A stretch of 64,000 bases of DNA from Ashinkailepas kermadecensis (Eukaryota; Arthropoda; Thecostraca; Neolepadidae), in the NCBI GenBank assembly GCA_034440615.1, contig JAOTOM010003185.1, positions 62,001-126,000 on the forward strand, written 5' to 3'. Each line of letters starts with the position of its first letter. Within the stretch, counting starts at the first letter, position 1. The translations under genes and the position numbers were made by a program. The notes below the pieces were generated by a model. That model worked only from the letters and a program-made list of their open reading frames with translations, was not told where the DNA came from and did no database searches. Positions 1 through 12,364 of this stretch are shown here, one piece after another.

Positions 1-455
1 TTTCTCCAACAGTCAAGTCTTGAACTAAATCACTTAAATCTGAGAAGACAAGGTCCAAGAATGAGCCCTGCCTAGTTGGTTCCGTTACAAATTGGTGTAA
101 GAACAGGTCCTCTTCAAGGCATTTCCTAAACAGTTTACCTGATGGGGAGCCAACACCAACATTTTCATATCCTTTTAGATTAAAGTCACCAAGAATAAGG
201 CATTTCCTCCGAAAGTTTCTACTGATTTCCTCGCAAATCACCTTATCGAGCTCCAATTGCTGAGAATGTGGCAAGGTTCCTGATCGGTAGAAAGCTCCTA
301 TCCTCAATTTGTTGCTGTTGCCTTTTCCCACAGCAACATCAAGCCAAATGGACTCCACAGACACATTTTTACCCCATCTGCTACTTTTTGAGAACTGAAT
401 AAGCTATTCACATAGAGCATTACACCACCCCCTTTCATTGCTGGACCCCTATTGC
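1..455 (-). pseudogene. CR1-like LINE, endonuclease-domain remnant, cut by the window edge
   Basis: Read on the minus strand, this stretch encodes part of an APE-type endonuclease of a non-LTR retrotransposon. That domain nicks target DNA to prime reverse transcription. About 120 residues are open, including the block LILGDFN (about 177-200) and, further on, VTEPTRQGS and LDLVFSDL, which are typical of CR1-clade endonucleases. An upstream block GGGVMLYVN (about 405-435) lies in another frame, so there is a frameshift near 380-400. No methionine opens the main frame. The reverse transcriptase would lie beyond position 1. The boundary near 455 is set by a short duplicated string (CACATAGAGCAT at about 409 and 488). 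The family call rests on motifs only. A related CR1-like copy lies at 51.6-53.5 kb. Confidence 0.75.
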
Positions 456-2079
456 ATGAAAACCCCTATTGCCCTATTGCCCTATTCACATAGAGCATCA
501 TAAAGCAACCGAATTAAAACATCTAAGTATGTTCAGTTTCAAGCATCTGCAAACACGTGATTGCGTTAAAGCGTTTCATTCTGTTATTCTACGTCTCATA
601 CTTTGTGCATTTTTATTCAGCACTTATGTCCTGTTTTTTTTCCTGAAATGAAGTTGTTCTATTTCCGGTGGCAAAGCTTTGTGGCAAAAGCAGACCAAAT
701 GCAACAAATTAATCTTGCACACATTTGCTGTAGGTTGTTACGCCATCGGAGCAGTGAGTATTTTCGAGATTAGCGCCATACCATTATTTTTGGAAGGTGG
801 CAGGCGTAGAAGATTGTTTACTGCTTGTTGTATGATTTATGTGTGGCCCACGCCACTAACCCCCGACGGTAATCCTTATCACAGATGTGATCTCCTGATA
901 TATAAATCGACCACTTATTAAGCTCTTTCCTGCGTAGGGGTGAACGAGGCTAGCTTATCATTTTTGTTTGCGGTTGGGTATGCCTGCCCATTATTTTCCT
1001 CAATATATGTCCTTATCTTCTTCAGCTGTGATGATCCCCTGCCAGCGCCCTCTGTTCGGATTACGGCTACACAGCGAGCGTGATCAGCTCTGCCCTCACG
1101 GATGGACAGCATCACCGACAAAACCGACCAAAAGGACGACACGATTCCAGGCATGTCCTCGAGGGGTCCGAAGTGTAGCAACATGGAAGCCGCTGCTCGG
1201 GGCTCGGAATGCATTCGAGCTGCCAAAAGCCTGCTTACACGTGGTAGAATTCCGGCGGAATCTTGGCGTTCGCGACGGCGGCGGCAGAAATTGGCAGGCT
1301 GCGGCAGACATTAGCAGGCAGCGGCAAAAAGTAGCAGGCGGCGACAAACTCTGACGTCACGTTTCATTCTGCCAACGTCATTCTAGCAGGATGACGCGTC
1401 ATGTATCCAATGCGCCATGAAGCGTCTCGGTTGTGTGTTCACTGCGCTATGAATGATTCATTGCAGTACTAATCGACTCAAGCGGTGCCACTCACGGTGG
1501 TACCCATATAGCATCAGTTCCTAGATATTTGGTACTACCGAACTACAAGAAGGGCACTTGTACGTTAACGGCAATTGTATTTATTGAGGGCACGGTAGTG
1601 AGGTTACGATACCAGGGAAGCAGATAAAAAGTTCTTCCTGTTACAGAGCTGCAAATGGTGTCGAAAACTGGATTGTCGAAATCTGCTCATCCCTACTACG
1701 ATGAGGGACAAGGGCGTAGAAACCGAACCGATGTAGTTGTCACCCAGATGCCAAACAGCAGCCACATAAATATATTATTTACATACTGAAACACCATTAT
1801 TTTTTTCACAAGATACAAATGAATGTCAAGTTCAATCAATGACCTTGCATAATCTTGGCAAGGTCAATAGCACATGTAAGTAACCAAGCTGAGCTGTCCA
1901 CGCAGCGTTAGCTATTTAATCAATAAGTGAGTTTATTTACCGATAACTCATGATTTCTGCGAAAAGCGGTGCGAAACTTCTCCTCGCGTGAAAGTCACAG
2001 GTCAGCGACCTAGCATATTCCCAAATCTGAATACGATGAAAACCAAAAAATGACACGGCGTCAGTTTAACAAATGGAGG
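456..2079. other. No gene recognised
   Basis: Several overlapping short open frames lie on both strands between 900 and 1350, but none has a recognisable motif and they contradict one another. The only structure seen is a small 20-bp tandem repeat at 1281-1340. The rest looks like unique, moderately AT-rich sequence. Confidence 0.5.
1281..1340. repeat. 20-bp tandem repeat, 3 copies
   Basis: Three consecutive 20-bp units begin GCGGCA and end AGCAGGC or a variant (1281, 1301, 1321). Copies differ at a few positions. A fourth partial unit may follow. Confidence 0.75.
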
Positions 2080-2568
2080 TGTGCTGACCAAACTTGTGCT
2101 CGACTCGAGTTGAATCAAGAATCGAATCACGAATCAATCGTTTTTGGATGAGTCGCGAGTTGAATCGATTCTTTTCCCCAAAATATATCTTGAGCGTGAG
2201 TTGAATCACATCTTTCTTTTAAAAAAAATGAGTCATTTGAGTCTTGCGACTCAAATGCAAGTTATGAACAAATCATATAAAGCATGTATCTTTGTGAATA
2301 GTATGCCATGACACAAAGTAGAGAGTAAAACACAGCATAATTATTCATGCTTAGCATTACAATTGTCAAATTGTCAGCTACCAGTGGGTAAAGAATGAGG
2401 GGTACTGAAGTTATGTACCAAAAACCAATGACAATAACTACAAATAAGTACCTATTAATGTTAAGCTTGGTATTCATAATCAATATCATGCATGAGTCAA
2501 TCCTAGTGCCAGGAACACAACACACAGAAATGGGTTGTGATTGTGAAAAAGAATATGGAACCGAAACG

Positions 2569-3570
2569 GTCCTGCACTGCAATAGGCATCTGCACTGAAT
2601 AAAATTGCGTTGGTTTGTTATTTATCACACGCGCGTCTGATATCATATCAGACGCGCGTGTGACAAATAACAAACCCAAGGTACCTTTACTAGAAGGTAG
2701 ATCGAAGTTTTCCTTCAAGCCCGCATGACGTCAGCCGAAGGTTTTTTAAATATGGTATCAATTTGGTTGCGGAAAACTTTTCTCAAATCATACGCGATGG
2801 TCACTTTTATTTTTGCTTCTTCTACAAGCAAATATATTTGTCTTCCGCTCACCAGGTGAGTTATAAACTTGTCCCGTTCTTTCCAGTGAACATTTGTTCC
2901 GACGCATTTTATTCTCATGCGTAGACAAGGTTGGATTTGTGCATTGTAATCCGGCACATGGAGAGGAATATTTTGTAGTCATCCGGTATGGAGGACATTT
3001 TTCTTCAAACCTTATACATCGTAACTCAATTTGCACCCATTTCAGTGAAATTTGAGCACTTTTACTTGATCACAGCAGCTCATTGTCAAACAGTTAATAA
3101 CTTATGAAATTCAACCTCCAGATGAGAAAGCAAGAAATAATTTTCTGGCTGAATCTCCACCCCCCCCCCCCTGACTGTCCTTTCTTCCGCTCTTGAACGA
3201 GGGTGACAACTTGAACAGGTAAAATGGACGGTAGAGGAACCCTACCAATATCGGGAAAAATCCATTTATTTTGGAGGCGCTTGATGGTGAGCCTGCCGGA
3301 AATGGCACACTGTTAGGCAGGAAGATTATTACTGGATCATTTATGATACCCTTTGCTGAAGCTAAATAATAGGTCTTTCAATTGGAATACGTCAAATTAG
3401 TATATATTGCCATAAAATATGCAAGATAGCGTAGAGAATGTCGGTAAAATTGCATGTAAACAAATGGTGAAGGGAAACCTTCAAGCCCGCTACCAAACCA
3501 ACTTCGTGGGGGCCCGTAACAAACCAACGCAATTTTATTCTGTGCAGATACCTATTGCAGTGCAGGACCT
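2569..3570. repeat. Inverted repeat pair of about 50 bp bounding a 1.0-kb segment
   Basis: Positions 2569-2618 and 3521-3570 are near-perfect reverse complements (GGTCCTGCACTGCAATAGG at one end, CCTATTGCAGTGCAGGACC at the other, continuing inward through AAAATTGCGTTGGTTTG). The pair may be the ends of a second element nested inside the 2.1-4.3 kb element. Short open frames seen at both ends are the same repeat read in opposite directions, not genes. No target-site duplication was identified. Confidence 0.75.
2612..2676. repeat. 65-nt near-perfect hairpin palindrome
   Basis: The two arms, beginning GTTTGTTATTT and ending AAATAACAAAC, pair over about 31-32 bp with one mismatch and a one-base centre (around GATATCATATC). 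The arms carry the word CACACGCGCGTCTGATAT. The palindrome lies immediately inside the left member of the inverted repeat pair. It may be a junction of two head-to-head element ends or a structured transposon subterminus. Confidence 0.9.
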
Positions 3571-3759
3571 GGGTGCTATGTTGAGGTTAGGTGATGTGTG
3601 TCAGGTATATATGATTCATATTGTGCATCATGCTCATGTGGATTGAAGTATTATGCACTCATTGCTTTGCATATGTATTGGCATATGTATTGCATACGTA
3701 TTCATCTCATTAATGTTTTTTTAGTCAATTACTTTATTCACATGCACATGCATTTATCT

Positions 3760-3761
<2 letters not shown>

Positions 3762-3816
<55 letters not shown>

Positions 3817-3831
3817 GTGTGTATATGTATA

Positions 3832-3916
<85 letters not shown>

Positions 3917-3931
3917 GTGTGTATATGTATA

Positions 3932-4016
<85 letters not shown>
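3762..4016. repeat. (TA)n microsatellite with an internal 100-bp duplication
   Basis: The tract is almost pure TA. An interruption of about 30 bp containing GTATATATGTGTGTATATG occurs twice, near 3808 and 3908, exactly 100 bp apart with identical flanks. Open frames of alternating Ile-Tyr on both strands are artefacts of this tract. Confidence 0.97.
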
Positions 4017-4275
4017 GTGGGCAGTGCACACTGAATGATATGGTTCATGAGTCTGATACCACTGAGTCGGATCTGAATCGATTCAAATTTCTGTCCGTCT
4101 GTTTGAGTCGCGAGTCGAATCATGCTTTGTGGGCTCTGAGTCTGAATTGAGTCGAATCAAATAATTTTGACCTGCTCTGAATCATGAGTTGAATCGGATC
4201 CCAAGATCTATGAGTCAAATGTGAGTCGACTCAAAAAATTTGAGTCGAGCACAAGTCTGGTGCTGACGCACACCT

Positions 4276-5898
4276 ACTTTAAGTGGTCGCGAAAAAAAAC
4301 CTTCGGAGGATGCACTGCGATGGTTGATTATTATTAGCCTACTACACACGGTCGCAACTCCCACCAAGTCAGCAAACAATATCCAAAAATATGCTGGCTG
4401 ATTTTTGCACGTGTCCATGCGGCGAGTCCCCTTCCCCCCCAGATATTTCAGTTGAGTGATGCTCGCATCAAGTCTCACCGTTCCGTTCAGATGACGCTTT
4501 CCTGGCGTGCACTGTGGCGCTCTTAGGCATCTGTCAAGTTCTCGGATACAGCGATATATATATTTATATCATGCGAAGTATTCGGTGGGTATCCAAGAAA
4601 GGCTACCAGCAGGCCGTGGACAGCGTTCTACAGATTCAGCCATTCCTGGAAGCGAGCTGCAAGAGAAGCCCATCAGGGCCTTCTACTATGATGTACCTGA
4701 TGAGCTTTGAAGTTGCCGCCCCAGCCTCACAAGTCGACCACCCCCACCGGGTACAGCCTGCGGCCGTGATATACTTTGTCCTGTAATCAGGTCCGGTCTT
4801 CGACCTTTGATCCCTGGCAACGGTATATTAATTCCGCAAGTGCTAGACGTGGATCATACGCCCCCTCGGATTGAGGAAATAATTAACTGGCACATAGCGC
4901 CACATCAAAGCAAAATTCACCACATTCATAAAGTTCGTATCTGTAAGCTTGCTAGGTCCAAGTGACTACATATTACCAACCTAGGGCAGTCTAAAATTGA
5001 TCACTGTCAAATAATATATCGTAATTTATATATTGTATCTTTGTGAACTTATCTCGTCATCTTACGTCACTGTACCTCAAACTCGCTAGCTTACGTTTTT
5101 ATCATGGCGATAGATCAGGGCAATTTTTACTATGTCCTGGAGCTTTTGGTCCATATGTCGTCCAAGTTTTATGTTTTTGCTCTGCACTATGCTTAATTAA
5201 CCGCCTCACATTGATAGGCTACCACGTTACATATGATCCACGATCTTAACGCAGATCATGTTTCAACGCCACTATTTGCCCGGATGAAATCCATCAAAAC
5301 TGTTATCTCTGATATTTAATTATGATTATGAAGTAAAATACAATTACGAAAAAAATAATAATACTGAATATTCAGTCAGTGAACATAGATGCACTGATCT
5401 AGGATAAGCATACGGTCAAGAAGGGTGTCATATTTATCCCAGGTAACATTTCCTACTTCGCACCACGTGCAAACACATACATAATACAACACTGCAGATG
5501 CCGCGAAGCCAACACGATCATCACCTGAAGTGAATAATGTTAACCAGATGCGTGACACCTCCACGAATCTGACATTGAAAACGACACTGTCGCTTGCCTG
5601 GCGGCTTCTTGACTCCAAATTAAAGTCACACCACCATTGTCACACCACAATTAAAGTCACACCACCATTGCATGCGAGGCGTGTGACAGCTGCCGCTGCC
5701 GGCCTGCATTAGCATGCGACCTTGTTGGTTCCGAGTGACGTCCTGATCTAACCGAAGCTATTTAACCCAGGCCAACCAAACTGATGGACATGCTTCAATT
5801 ATTTCCAATGTTTCTCCATATGCCTGCTGTGGCCTATATAGTTTTCTGATATCCTGGCACCACATGATCCAACCGCCGCGCCACCGATCCAGCGGGCC
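4276..5898. other. No gene recognised
   Basis: A plus-strand open frame at 4514-4786 has no recognisable motif. A 31-bp direct duplication with the word ATTAAAGTCACACCACCATTG starts at 5619 and 5650. Nothing else is supported. Confidence 0.5.
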
Positions 5899-6733
5899 AC
5901 CGATTACCTGCCACCGATTACCTGTCACTGATTACCGGTCACCGATTACCTGCCACTGATTACCTGCGACAGATTACCTGCCACTGATTTCCGGTCACCG
6001 ATTACCTGTCACTGATTACCTGCCACCGATTACCTGCCACCGATTACCTGCCACCGATTACCTGCGACAGATTACCTACCACTAATTACCGGTCACCGAT
6101 TACCTGCCATCGATTACCTGCCACTGATTACCTGTTGCATATTACCTGCCACAGATTACCTGCCACAGATTACCTGCCACGGATTACCTGCCACAGATTA
6201 CCTGCCACCGATTATCTCCCACATATTACCTGCGACAGATTACCTGCGACAGATTACCTGCGACAGATTACCTGCCACAGATAATCTGCCACAGATTACC
6301 TACCAGAGAATATTTGACACAGATTACCTGCCACAGATTACCTGCCACAGGTTACCTGCCACAGATTACCTGCGACAGACTATCTGCTACATATTACCTG
6401 CCAGAGAATACTTGCCACAGATTACCTGCCACAGATTACCTGCCACAGATTACCTGCCACAGATTACCTGCCACAGATTACCTGCCACAGATTACCTGCC
6501 ACAGATTACCTGCCACAGATTACCTGCCACAGATTACCTGCGACAGACTATCTGCTACAGATTACCTGCCAGAGAATACTTGCCACTGATTACCTCTCAC
6601 CGATTACCTGTCACCGATTACCTGCCACCGATTACCGGCCACCGATTACCTGCCAACGATTACCTGCCACGGATTACCTGCCCCTGGTTACCGACCACCG
6701 ATTATCTGCCACAGATTACCGATTGCACCTGTT
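5899..6733. repeat. 14-bp minisatellite, about 59 copies
   Basis: The consensus unit is CACAGATTACCTGC, with variants at the second triplet (CACCGATT, CACTGATT, GACAGATT) and GATTACCGGTC forms. The most uniform section is about 6415-6540. Because 14 is not a multiple of 3, three units give a 14-residue periodic peptide in every open frame. The frames of 91 and 110 codons here are therefore repeat translations. Confidence 0.97.
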
Positions 6734-6848
6734 CGCTGCAGTAGTTTATGGCCAATCGCAATGTGAGTATGTGATAATTACATGTTATAAGAGTTAGCAC
6801 CTCATATGTCTTCGTTTTATAGACAGTCTTCCCTTTCCCTTACCTTAA

Positions 6849-7695
6849 CCCTTAACAGTCTTTCCGGTCAGATCCTCATACCCCGTCTCAGATCCCGTCG
6901 ATGAATTCCCAATCTAATCTCCAAACAAGCGTCGCACGAAAACGAAAGAGGTGTCATCGGAAAGCGCTCGACGAGTAAGGTCCGAGACCATCCCCAAAAT
7001 GTTGTCCCTCCAAAAAGTGACGTCACTAGGGGAGTCTATGTGATCAAGACTGACAAGTTTTTGGCTCTGGGGAGTTCATCTGGGGAAGAATTGAAGAAGA
7101 AAACCAATTTGAATCAGAAATCGAATCAGAAATTGGAAGGCGAAATCGACCATGGCCATACAATTTTTGCCGACCCAAAGATCAACATTTCAAGCTGTGA
7201 AATTTGCAAAAATGTTTGTTTTCATTTTCTTTAATTTTTATTTCTCTAATGGTTAGAGCGGACCGCAAAACGTTGCTTGAAGTCAACTTTCCCTCATAAA
7301 AATGCTTACTTTAGCCAGAATTTCCGATTTTATCCCTAATGGACAAATATGCAAAACTAATAAGTCATCAAAAACAAAAAAATCAAAAATCCCTCCTGGT
7401 GTATTTCGTTGCATCCCTAAAAATAAGCAAACGCTTCAAGTATCACTCAAATCTCCTTATCCGTTAAAGCGCAAAGGCTGGTTGAACGTTTTTGGAGGTG
7501 ACTTCACTTGACCTTCAATAACTTAGATGATCCGACCGTAGATGATCCGACCTCAAAATGTTCACACAACATGCCAAATTGATGTGGGAAGTGTGCAAGA
7601 ATTTGGCGCGCTCCCGCGCGCCGTTTTTCCACTATCCGCAGAAAACTTCAGGAGGCGGGGCGTAAAAAGATCCCCTCAGACGGGGCAGGCTAAGT
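6849..7695 (+). mobile_element. TTAA-flanked non-autonomous element (piggyBac-type MITE), copy 1
   Basis: A TTAA at 6845-6848 is followed by CCC and then AGTCTTTCCGGTCAGAT and CCCCGTCTC. The interior shares long blocks with 36.55-37.37 kb in the same orientation: GCACGAAAACGAAAG, GTGACGTCACTAGG, GGCGAAATCGACCATGGC and GATGTGGGAA near the far end. The right end has GATCCCCTCAGACGGGGC, matching inverted the left end of the 47.6-kb copy. The right-hand TTAA has decayed to CTAAG. There is no coding capacity. TTAA target sites and ends beginning CCC are hallmarks of piggyBac-type elements, so the assignment is inference from the ends. Confidence 0.6.
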
Positions 7696-8289
7696 TTCCT
7701 ATTGACACCATTTCTTTTCATTCTACATCTAATGTGTATTTTATGTTAGTGTAGTTGGCCTCCTTCCAAATGTCCACTGTGTGCGATGATCTTTGCCTGG
7801 TTAGGCTGGTAGCTACGCATAGCAAAGTTAACACCGCTGTATGCTAACATTAGCTAACATCCACCGGTTCCAATAGTACAGAAAATCCAGCAATAGCTAC
7901 CGCGATAAGTAGGGTGATTTGTACTGACATGGCATGGCTATAAAACACAAATTCACCTTGAATGCCATCGATATCATCCTTTTTAACATACCAAACTCGG
8001 ACCACGAAATCGGAAGATTTACGTATTTCAATGATTACACATTAATCACAATCTAAGCACGGCGTGATAGGGCATTTATGTGTCGGAAATTGCAACAGCC
8101 CCACATATAGACTGCGTCTCATGACTGCTAAAGTCAGCGTCGTGTCAGCAGCGGTCCCAGCGTCGCCAACACCACTGCCAGTCCTAGGATGGCCAATCAT
8201 CGTGCCGTGTTGCTCGTCATCTGCTCTCATTGACAGGTCAGGGAGACGGTGCCCCGCACTGCCGTCCCGCTGGCGATGAGACGGTGGAC
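7696..8289. other. No gene recognised
   Basis: Short mutually overlapping open frames occur on both strands from 8040, with no domain I can identify. No repeats stand out apart from the array that follows. Confidence 0.5.
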
Positions 8290-8350
8290 AGCGGTCGGGG
8301 TCACCGGTCGGGGTCACCGGTCGGGGTCACCGGTCGTGGTCACCGGTCAG
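8290..8350. repeat. 13-bp tandem repeat, 4 copies
   Basis: The unit CGGTCGGGGTCAC is repeated four times, the last with GTGGTCAC. The array is G-rich on the plus strand and falls within several competing open frames. Confidence 0.9.
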
Positions 8351-11202
8351 CAGACAGGAGCGGCCACCAAGCACCTGCCGGACGCGACGCTGGACATCCG
8401 ACAGGTGCGGCACCTGGGGCTGCTCACTCGTCCAAGTCCGCCATGAAGTTGCGCAATCATACATTTCTTCAGTGACTATTTCGGACGCATGTATGGTAGA
8501 AGTATCTTCTTTTGCACTATCCGTGACTCATGTTCATTTCACCTACTTCGCAGGCACCTGTCTACTTGGATAGTGGTGACATGTAGGTAGGCGGGCCTAC
8601 CTCGGCCGCGTGAGTAGGCGCTGATGATTTCCCAAATAAATTACTAAATCACAGCTCAAGCGCGCATGCCTCCCTTGATAGTAATAGAGTAATGGTACAG
8701 AAAGAGCAAAATACGCACATGCAATGTACTTTAGTGCACGATAACCCACAACCCATTTCCCTAAAAGTTCGTGTTTTAATTTCCCGTATAAGAAGGCATA
8801 GGGTTGGCTGCATCTTTCCCACAAGTGAAGGCGAACGCGTTTATTATGTTGACCCTCGATCATATCAAGGCTATATGATAAGGTCCACTCACTAGCCGCT
8901 AGCATGACCTTGGTTTGACCTTCATGCTTCCAGCTGAAGCCAGCCTGGTGATTCAACAAGAAATGCGAGCGCTGACATCATTGGCAAGAAAAGCAGAAAA
9001 GGTTTTCATGCGTTCAAACTGATGTTTTTGTACCCTTTATCAATATTTCGCAGACAATTACCATAAATTGAAACTGAACATAACAGCAATCACAACAGAT
9101 TTGTGTTGCACCGTAAAATAGAGGACACCGCCTTCATTTAATTAACTAAAGTTCTTCAAACGTCGATTATATCTCTGAGCACCTGAGCAAAGCTAACGCG
9201 GCGGTCATGCTTTATACTTAGCTTGCTTTTCCGTCTCGGCGCGGCTCGTTCAGATGTTGCTCGAAATGAGTCGTTTGGTTTCAAATGTTTTTCTCCGAAG
9301 TACTGATAATATCACTTGTAGCTATTTAACAGCTGACAAGACCAGACCTATGTAATGGGCACAATCTTTTTCGTCACTTCACAATGAAGTCAATATCTTA
9401 AGCTGCAACTGTACTTACAGCATCGGGTATTCGAAATCTGAGGGGATTGCGCGGTGATCTCCCGTGGGCGACACTCAGGTCCTGGGGGAGGGGGGTTGCG
9501 GTTTCTCCTATTTCCTTGGATTTGTCCCTGTCCCTCTTCCTCCATCCCGAAGGCGCTGTCCCTGGAACTATCTTTCGGTTAGCAATGAAATCGTCCTCAT
9601 TGCTGTACAGTGCAGCTGGCTGTTTTTATCTATAAATGTTTGACTTTTACATGCACTATTTAAGAAATACTGTTAACTCTTCCAAATTCATAAAAGGATT
9701 GGACACTGGCATGACCTCCTCTAGCAATATTTAACTGGGGGCACGGGGTGGGGGCACCACCATATACTCCAATGTGGCCAGATCCTAGCCTTTCGAGCTC
9801 CCTCGTCCATTTATGCTTGTGTAATGGGAAATGCAACTTGATTAGAGGGCGATGATGAGTGGGGAAACGTACCCCCTTCAGTTAGCATGATTCACAGATA
9901 GAGTTTTATGTAACTCTTTCCAAATCAGCCATCGCTTTTGATGCTAACAAAATATGTTGTGATATGTTGGGCCTAACGTGGCGTTTATCCATAGCCGTCA
10001 ATGCATTCTGCCTTCCAAGCAAGTTCACGGTTTCGCCGCTTGGCGGCGTGACGGTTCTTGGACCGCCCCGCCCCTCGGTCGTATTATTCGCTCAGGTATG
10101 GGTTCTCAAACCATAATTAAATTAGTTCCGCAGTCTCGCGGTGGGTATCGTGGCTGGGCAGCTTGCCCCCTCCCGCTTGCTCAAAACTACAGAGATTACT
10201 TTTTATCAAAGCAGGCCAGGACGCTCATTCGGAGCGCTTCACTCAAGGGTTCAAAAGATCCGACTTTCTAAAGGCGCAACTGCAGATGCAGATTGGCCGA
10301 AGTTAAAGCAACAGTCTGAAATATCAGCTTGGATGTGCATTTTACTGCATTTATAATGGAAAGTTCGAACTGGCAAGTTACAACGCGTGGTATCGGATTG
10401 CCAAAGCGATATTTTTTTCCTCGCTGCTTCGAAAACTGACAGCATGAGGCTTGGTTCCTGTTAGGAAGAAGGATAAAGTTTAACAGAAGATGAGTGCCTG
10501 CTACCTTGTCAAGCAGAGTGAAGAGCTGCATAAACAGCGAGGGTGCCGCATGAAAAATATCGTCGCACCACCAATGGTGTGCGTTGAAGGGCACGGTCGG
10601 GTCTTTGGGGTTCCAACAACAACCATTCTTGATTCATTTTCTTCGCCGTCCTCATCAACATTGTAATGTCGAACGAACCCCACCCCCGTGCGTAGGAAAT
10701 CATCTGGAAGAGCCTGTTATTCACTGAATGACTTGGATTTCGTGGGAGTGTCCTCGCATGCGACCAAGTTGGTTTTGGTCGCAATGTCTCTCCCGACGAA
10801 AAAATCACCGCCTTAAGGTCTTCCATCTTAATTATGAAAGACCGTGATTCAGGCTGGTGGTTTCTCAGGATGATCCTCTGTCCTTTTCTTACCTTGAATT
10901 GTCTCCTCCGTACGTAACTCTTTGGGCATCGGAGCATGGTCCACCTGCTACTCACAATTTTTCCCCACTCCGTGACAAGTTTTGTCATTCCTAAACGTTC
11001 CTGTCTCCAAACGCACACTCGTGAACATATTACTTCTTTTTTGGCAATACTTTTTTCAGATTGTCCACCAAATCGACTGAAAAAATGTCTAGCTCAAGCC
11101 CCACATGGCAATGACTGAATGCATTTCGAGTGAATAATCACATGATTCGACGTGAGAGGCTGTTAGAAGTCATTAGTCGCTTGAAAATTGACTGACAAAT
11201 TT
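8351..11202. other. No gene recognised
   Basis: The longest open frame here is 169 codons on the minus strand (10509-11018). It has no recognisable motif, and a frame of that length is expected about once by chance in a window this size. A shorter minus-strand frame at 8597-8959 is likewise unassigned. No repeat structure was seen. Confidence 0.5.
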
Positions 11203-11334
11203 GCGCTTGGAGGTGTCAAGTGCACACCGACATCGGCGCTTGGAGGTGTCAAGTGCACACCGATATCGGCGCTTGGAGGTGTCAAGTGCACACTGATATC
11301 GGCGCTTGGAGGTGTCAAGTGCACACTGACATCG
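11203..11334. repeat. 33-bp tandem repeat, 4 copies
   Basis: Units start at 11203, 11236, 11269 and 11302 with GCGCTTGGAGGTGTCAAGTG and end near GATATCG or GACATCG. The period is a multiple of three, so the minus strand shows an 11-residue repeat in an 81-codon frame. No function is implied. Confidence 0.95.
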
Positions 11335-11689
11335 GAGCAAGTGAGCGGTTCGAACAGATGAGCTAATTAACGCTCCTCCTGGACGACACCATTTGAGATA
11401 AAAAATGATTGTAATCATCGTGGACCGACCAGACCAATTGTCATATTAGTCGAATGACTCATGTGGATATTTATTCCGCGTGACAGCTAGTTGGAAAGAT
11501 TGTACGTCACAAACTTCAATATTGTCGAATCGGAATATTTCGTTGGATAGAAACTCAGCCTCATAGCACGGTGTCTCATGTTCTTTTTTTCGAGCCGGGT
11601 TTGGCAAACGCTCGGTTATGAAATGAGTAATTTCTTCGTTCTTAGAAACGTGAAAAATATTTTTTACTTCGTATATTAATGTGCTTTAG

Positions 11690-12331
11690 GAACGAAGTGC
11701 TTAGAACACATCAAAAATGCCTTTGTAAGGGACCCGGCACGTTTTTCAGATCCGGCCGCTTGTCAGGGTCTTGTTGCTTCTTTGTGGGCCAACGGTGTTT
11801 TTGAGGGACCGGCGTGGTTTCGAAGGCCTTGATGTGTCTTTTTAGTGTATGCCGCGTGTTTTTGTCCATTTCATGGCCATGTCGCTTTTTGCGGACCTGC
11901 TGCTTGAGGTCCTTTGCGCTTTGCGGCCCCAGTGTGCTTTGAGGGCTTCCGTTTGGTTTTTAGGGCTCCCGGTGTGTTTATTTAGAGCCCCAGCACATGC
12001 TTGAGGGCCCTGCTGCTTTTTGCGAGACTCGGTACCCAGTGGAGGGCTCCGGTGCATTGTGGGCCTCCCAATACACATTTAAGTTTCCGCTGCGTTTATT
12101 TGGCCGCGACGCAATTTTGTTGAATCCAACGTGATTTGTGGGGGCTCCGGCGCGATTTTGCGGGGTCCCGGCGCGCTTTTTCGAGCCGATGCGACAGGTT
12201 TCTTGGTTCGATGTAATTTCGATGTGATTTCGATGTAATTTCGATGTAATTTCGTTGTAATTTCGATGTAATTTCGATGTAATTTTAGCGCAATTTGGCG
12301 GGCCCGGTACGATTGTCGGGCCCCGGTGTTA

Positions 12332-12364
<33 letters not shown>

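Larger units (their letters stand above)
2080..4275. mobile_element. Probable non-autonomous DNA element with imperfect terminal inverted repeats
   Basis: The left end (about 2080-2110) contains GTGTGCTGACC followed by ACTTGTGCTCGACTC. The right end (about 4238-4275) contains the reverse complement of ACTTGTGCTCGACTC followed by GCTGACGCACAC. The subterminal DNA on both sides is dense in GAGTCGAATC-type words (2100-2240 and 4055-4250). These features suggest one element of about 2.2 kb with matching ends. No transposase is visible and no clear target-site duplication was found, so the superfamily is open. The interior holds other repeats: an inverted pair at 2569/3521, a hairpin at 2612 and a (TA)n tract. 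Confidence 0.45.

Noticed and set aside
6314..6744. 91- and 110-codon frames
   Set aside because: The 14-bp array gives the same peptide shifted in each frame, so there is no coding constraint.
8230..8475. Overlapping 65- and 81-codon frames
   Set aside because: They run through a 13-bp array in GC-rich DNA and show no domain.
10509..11018. 169-codon minus-strand frame with a donor-like GTAAGA site
   Set aside because: It has no recognisable motif, and a frame of this length is expected about once by chance in 64 kb.
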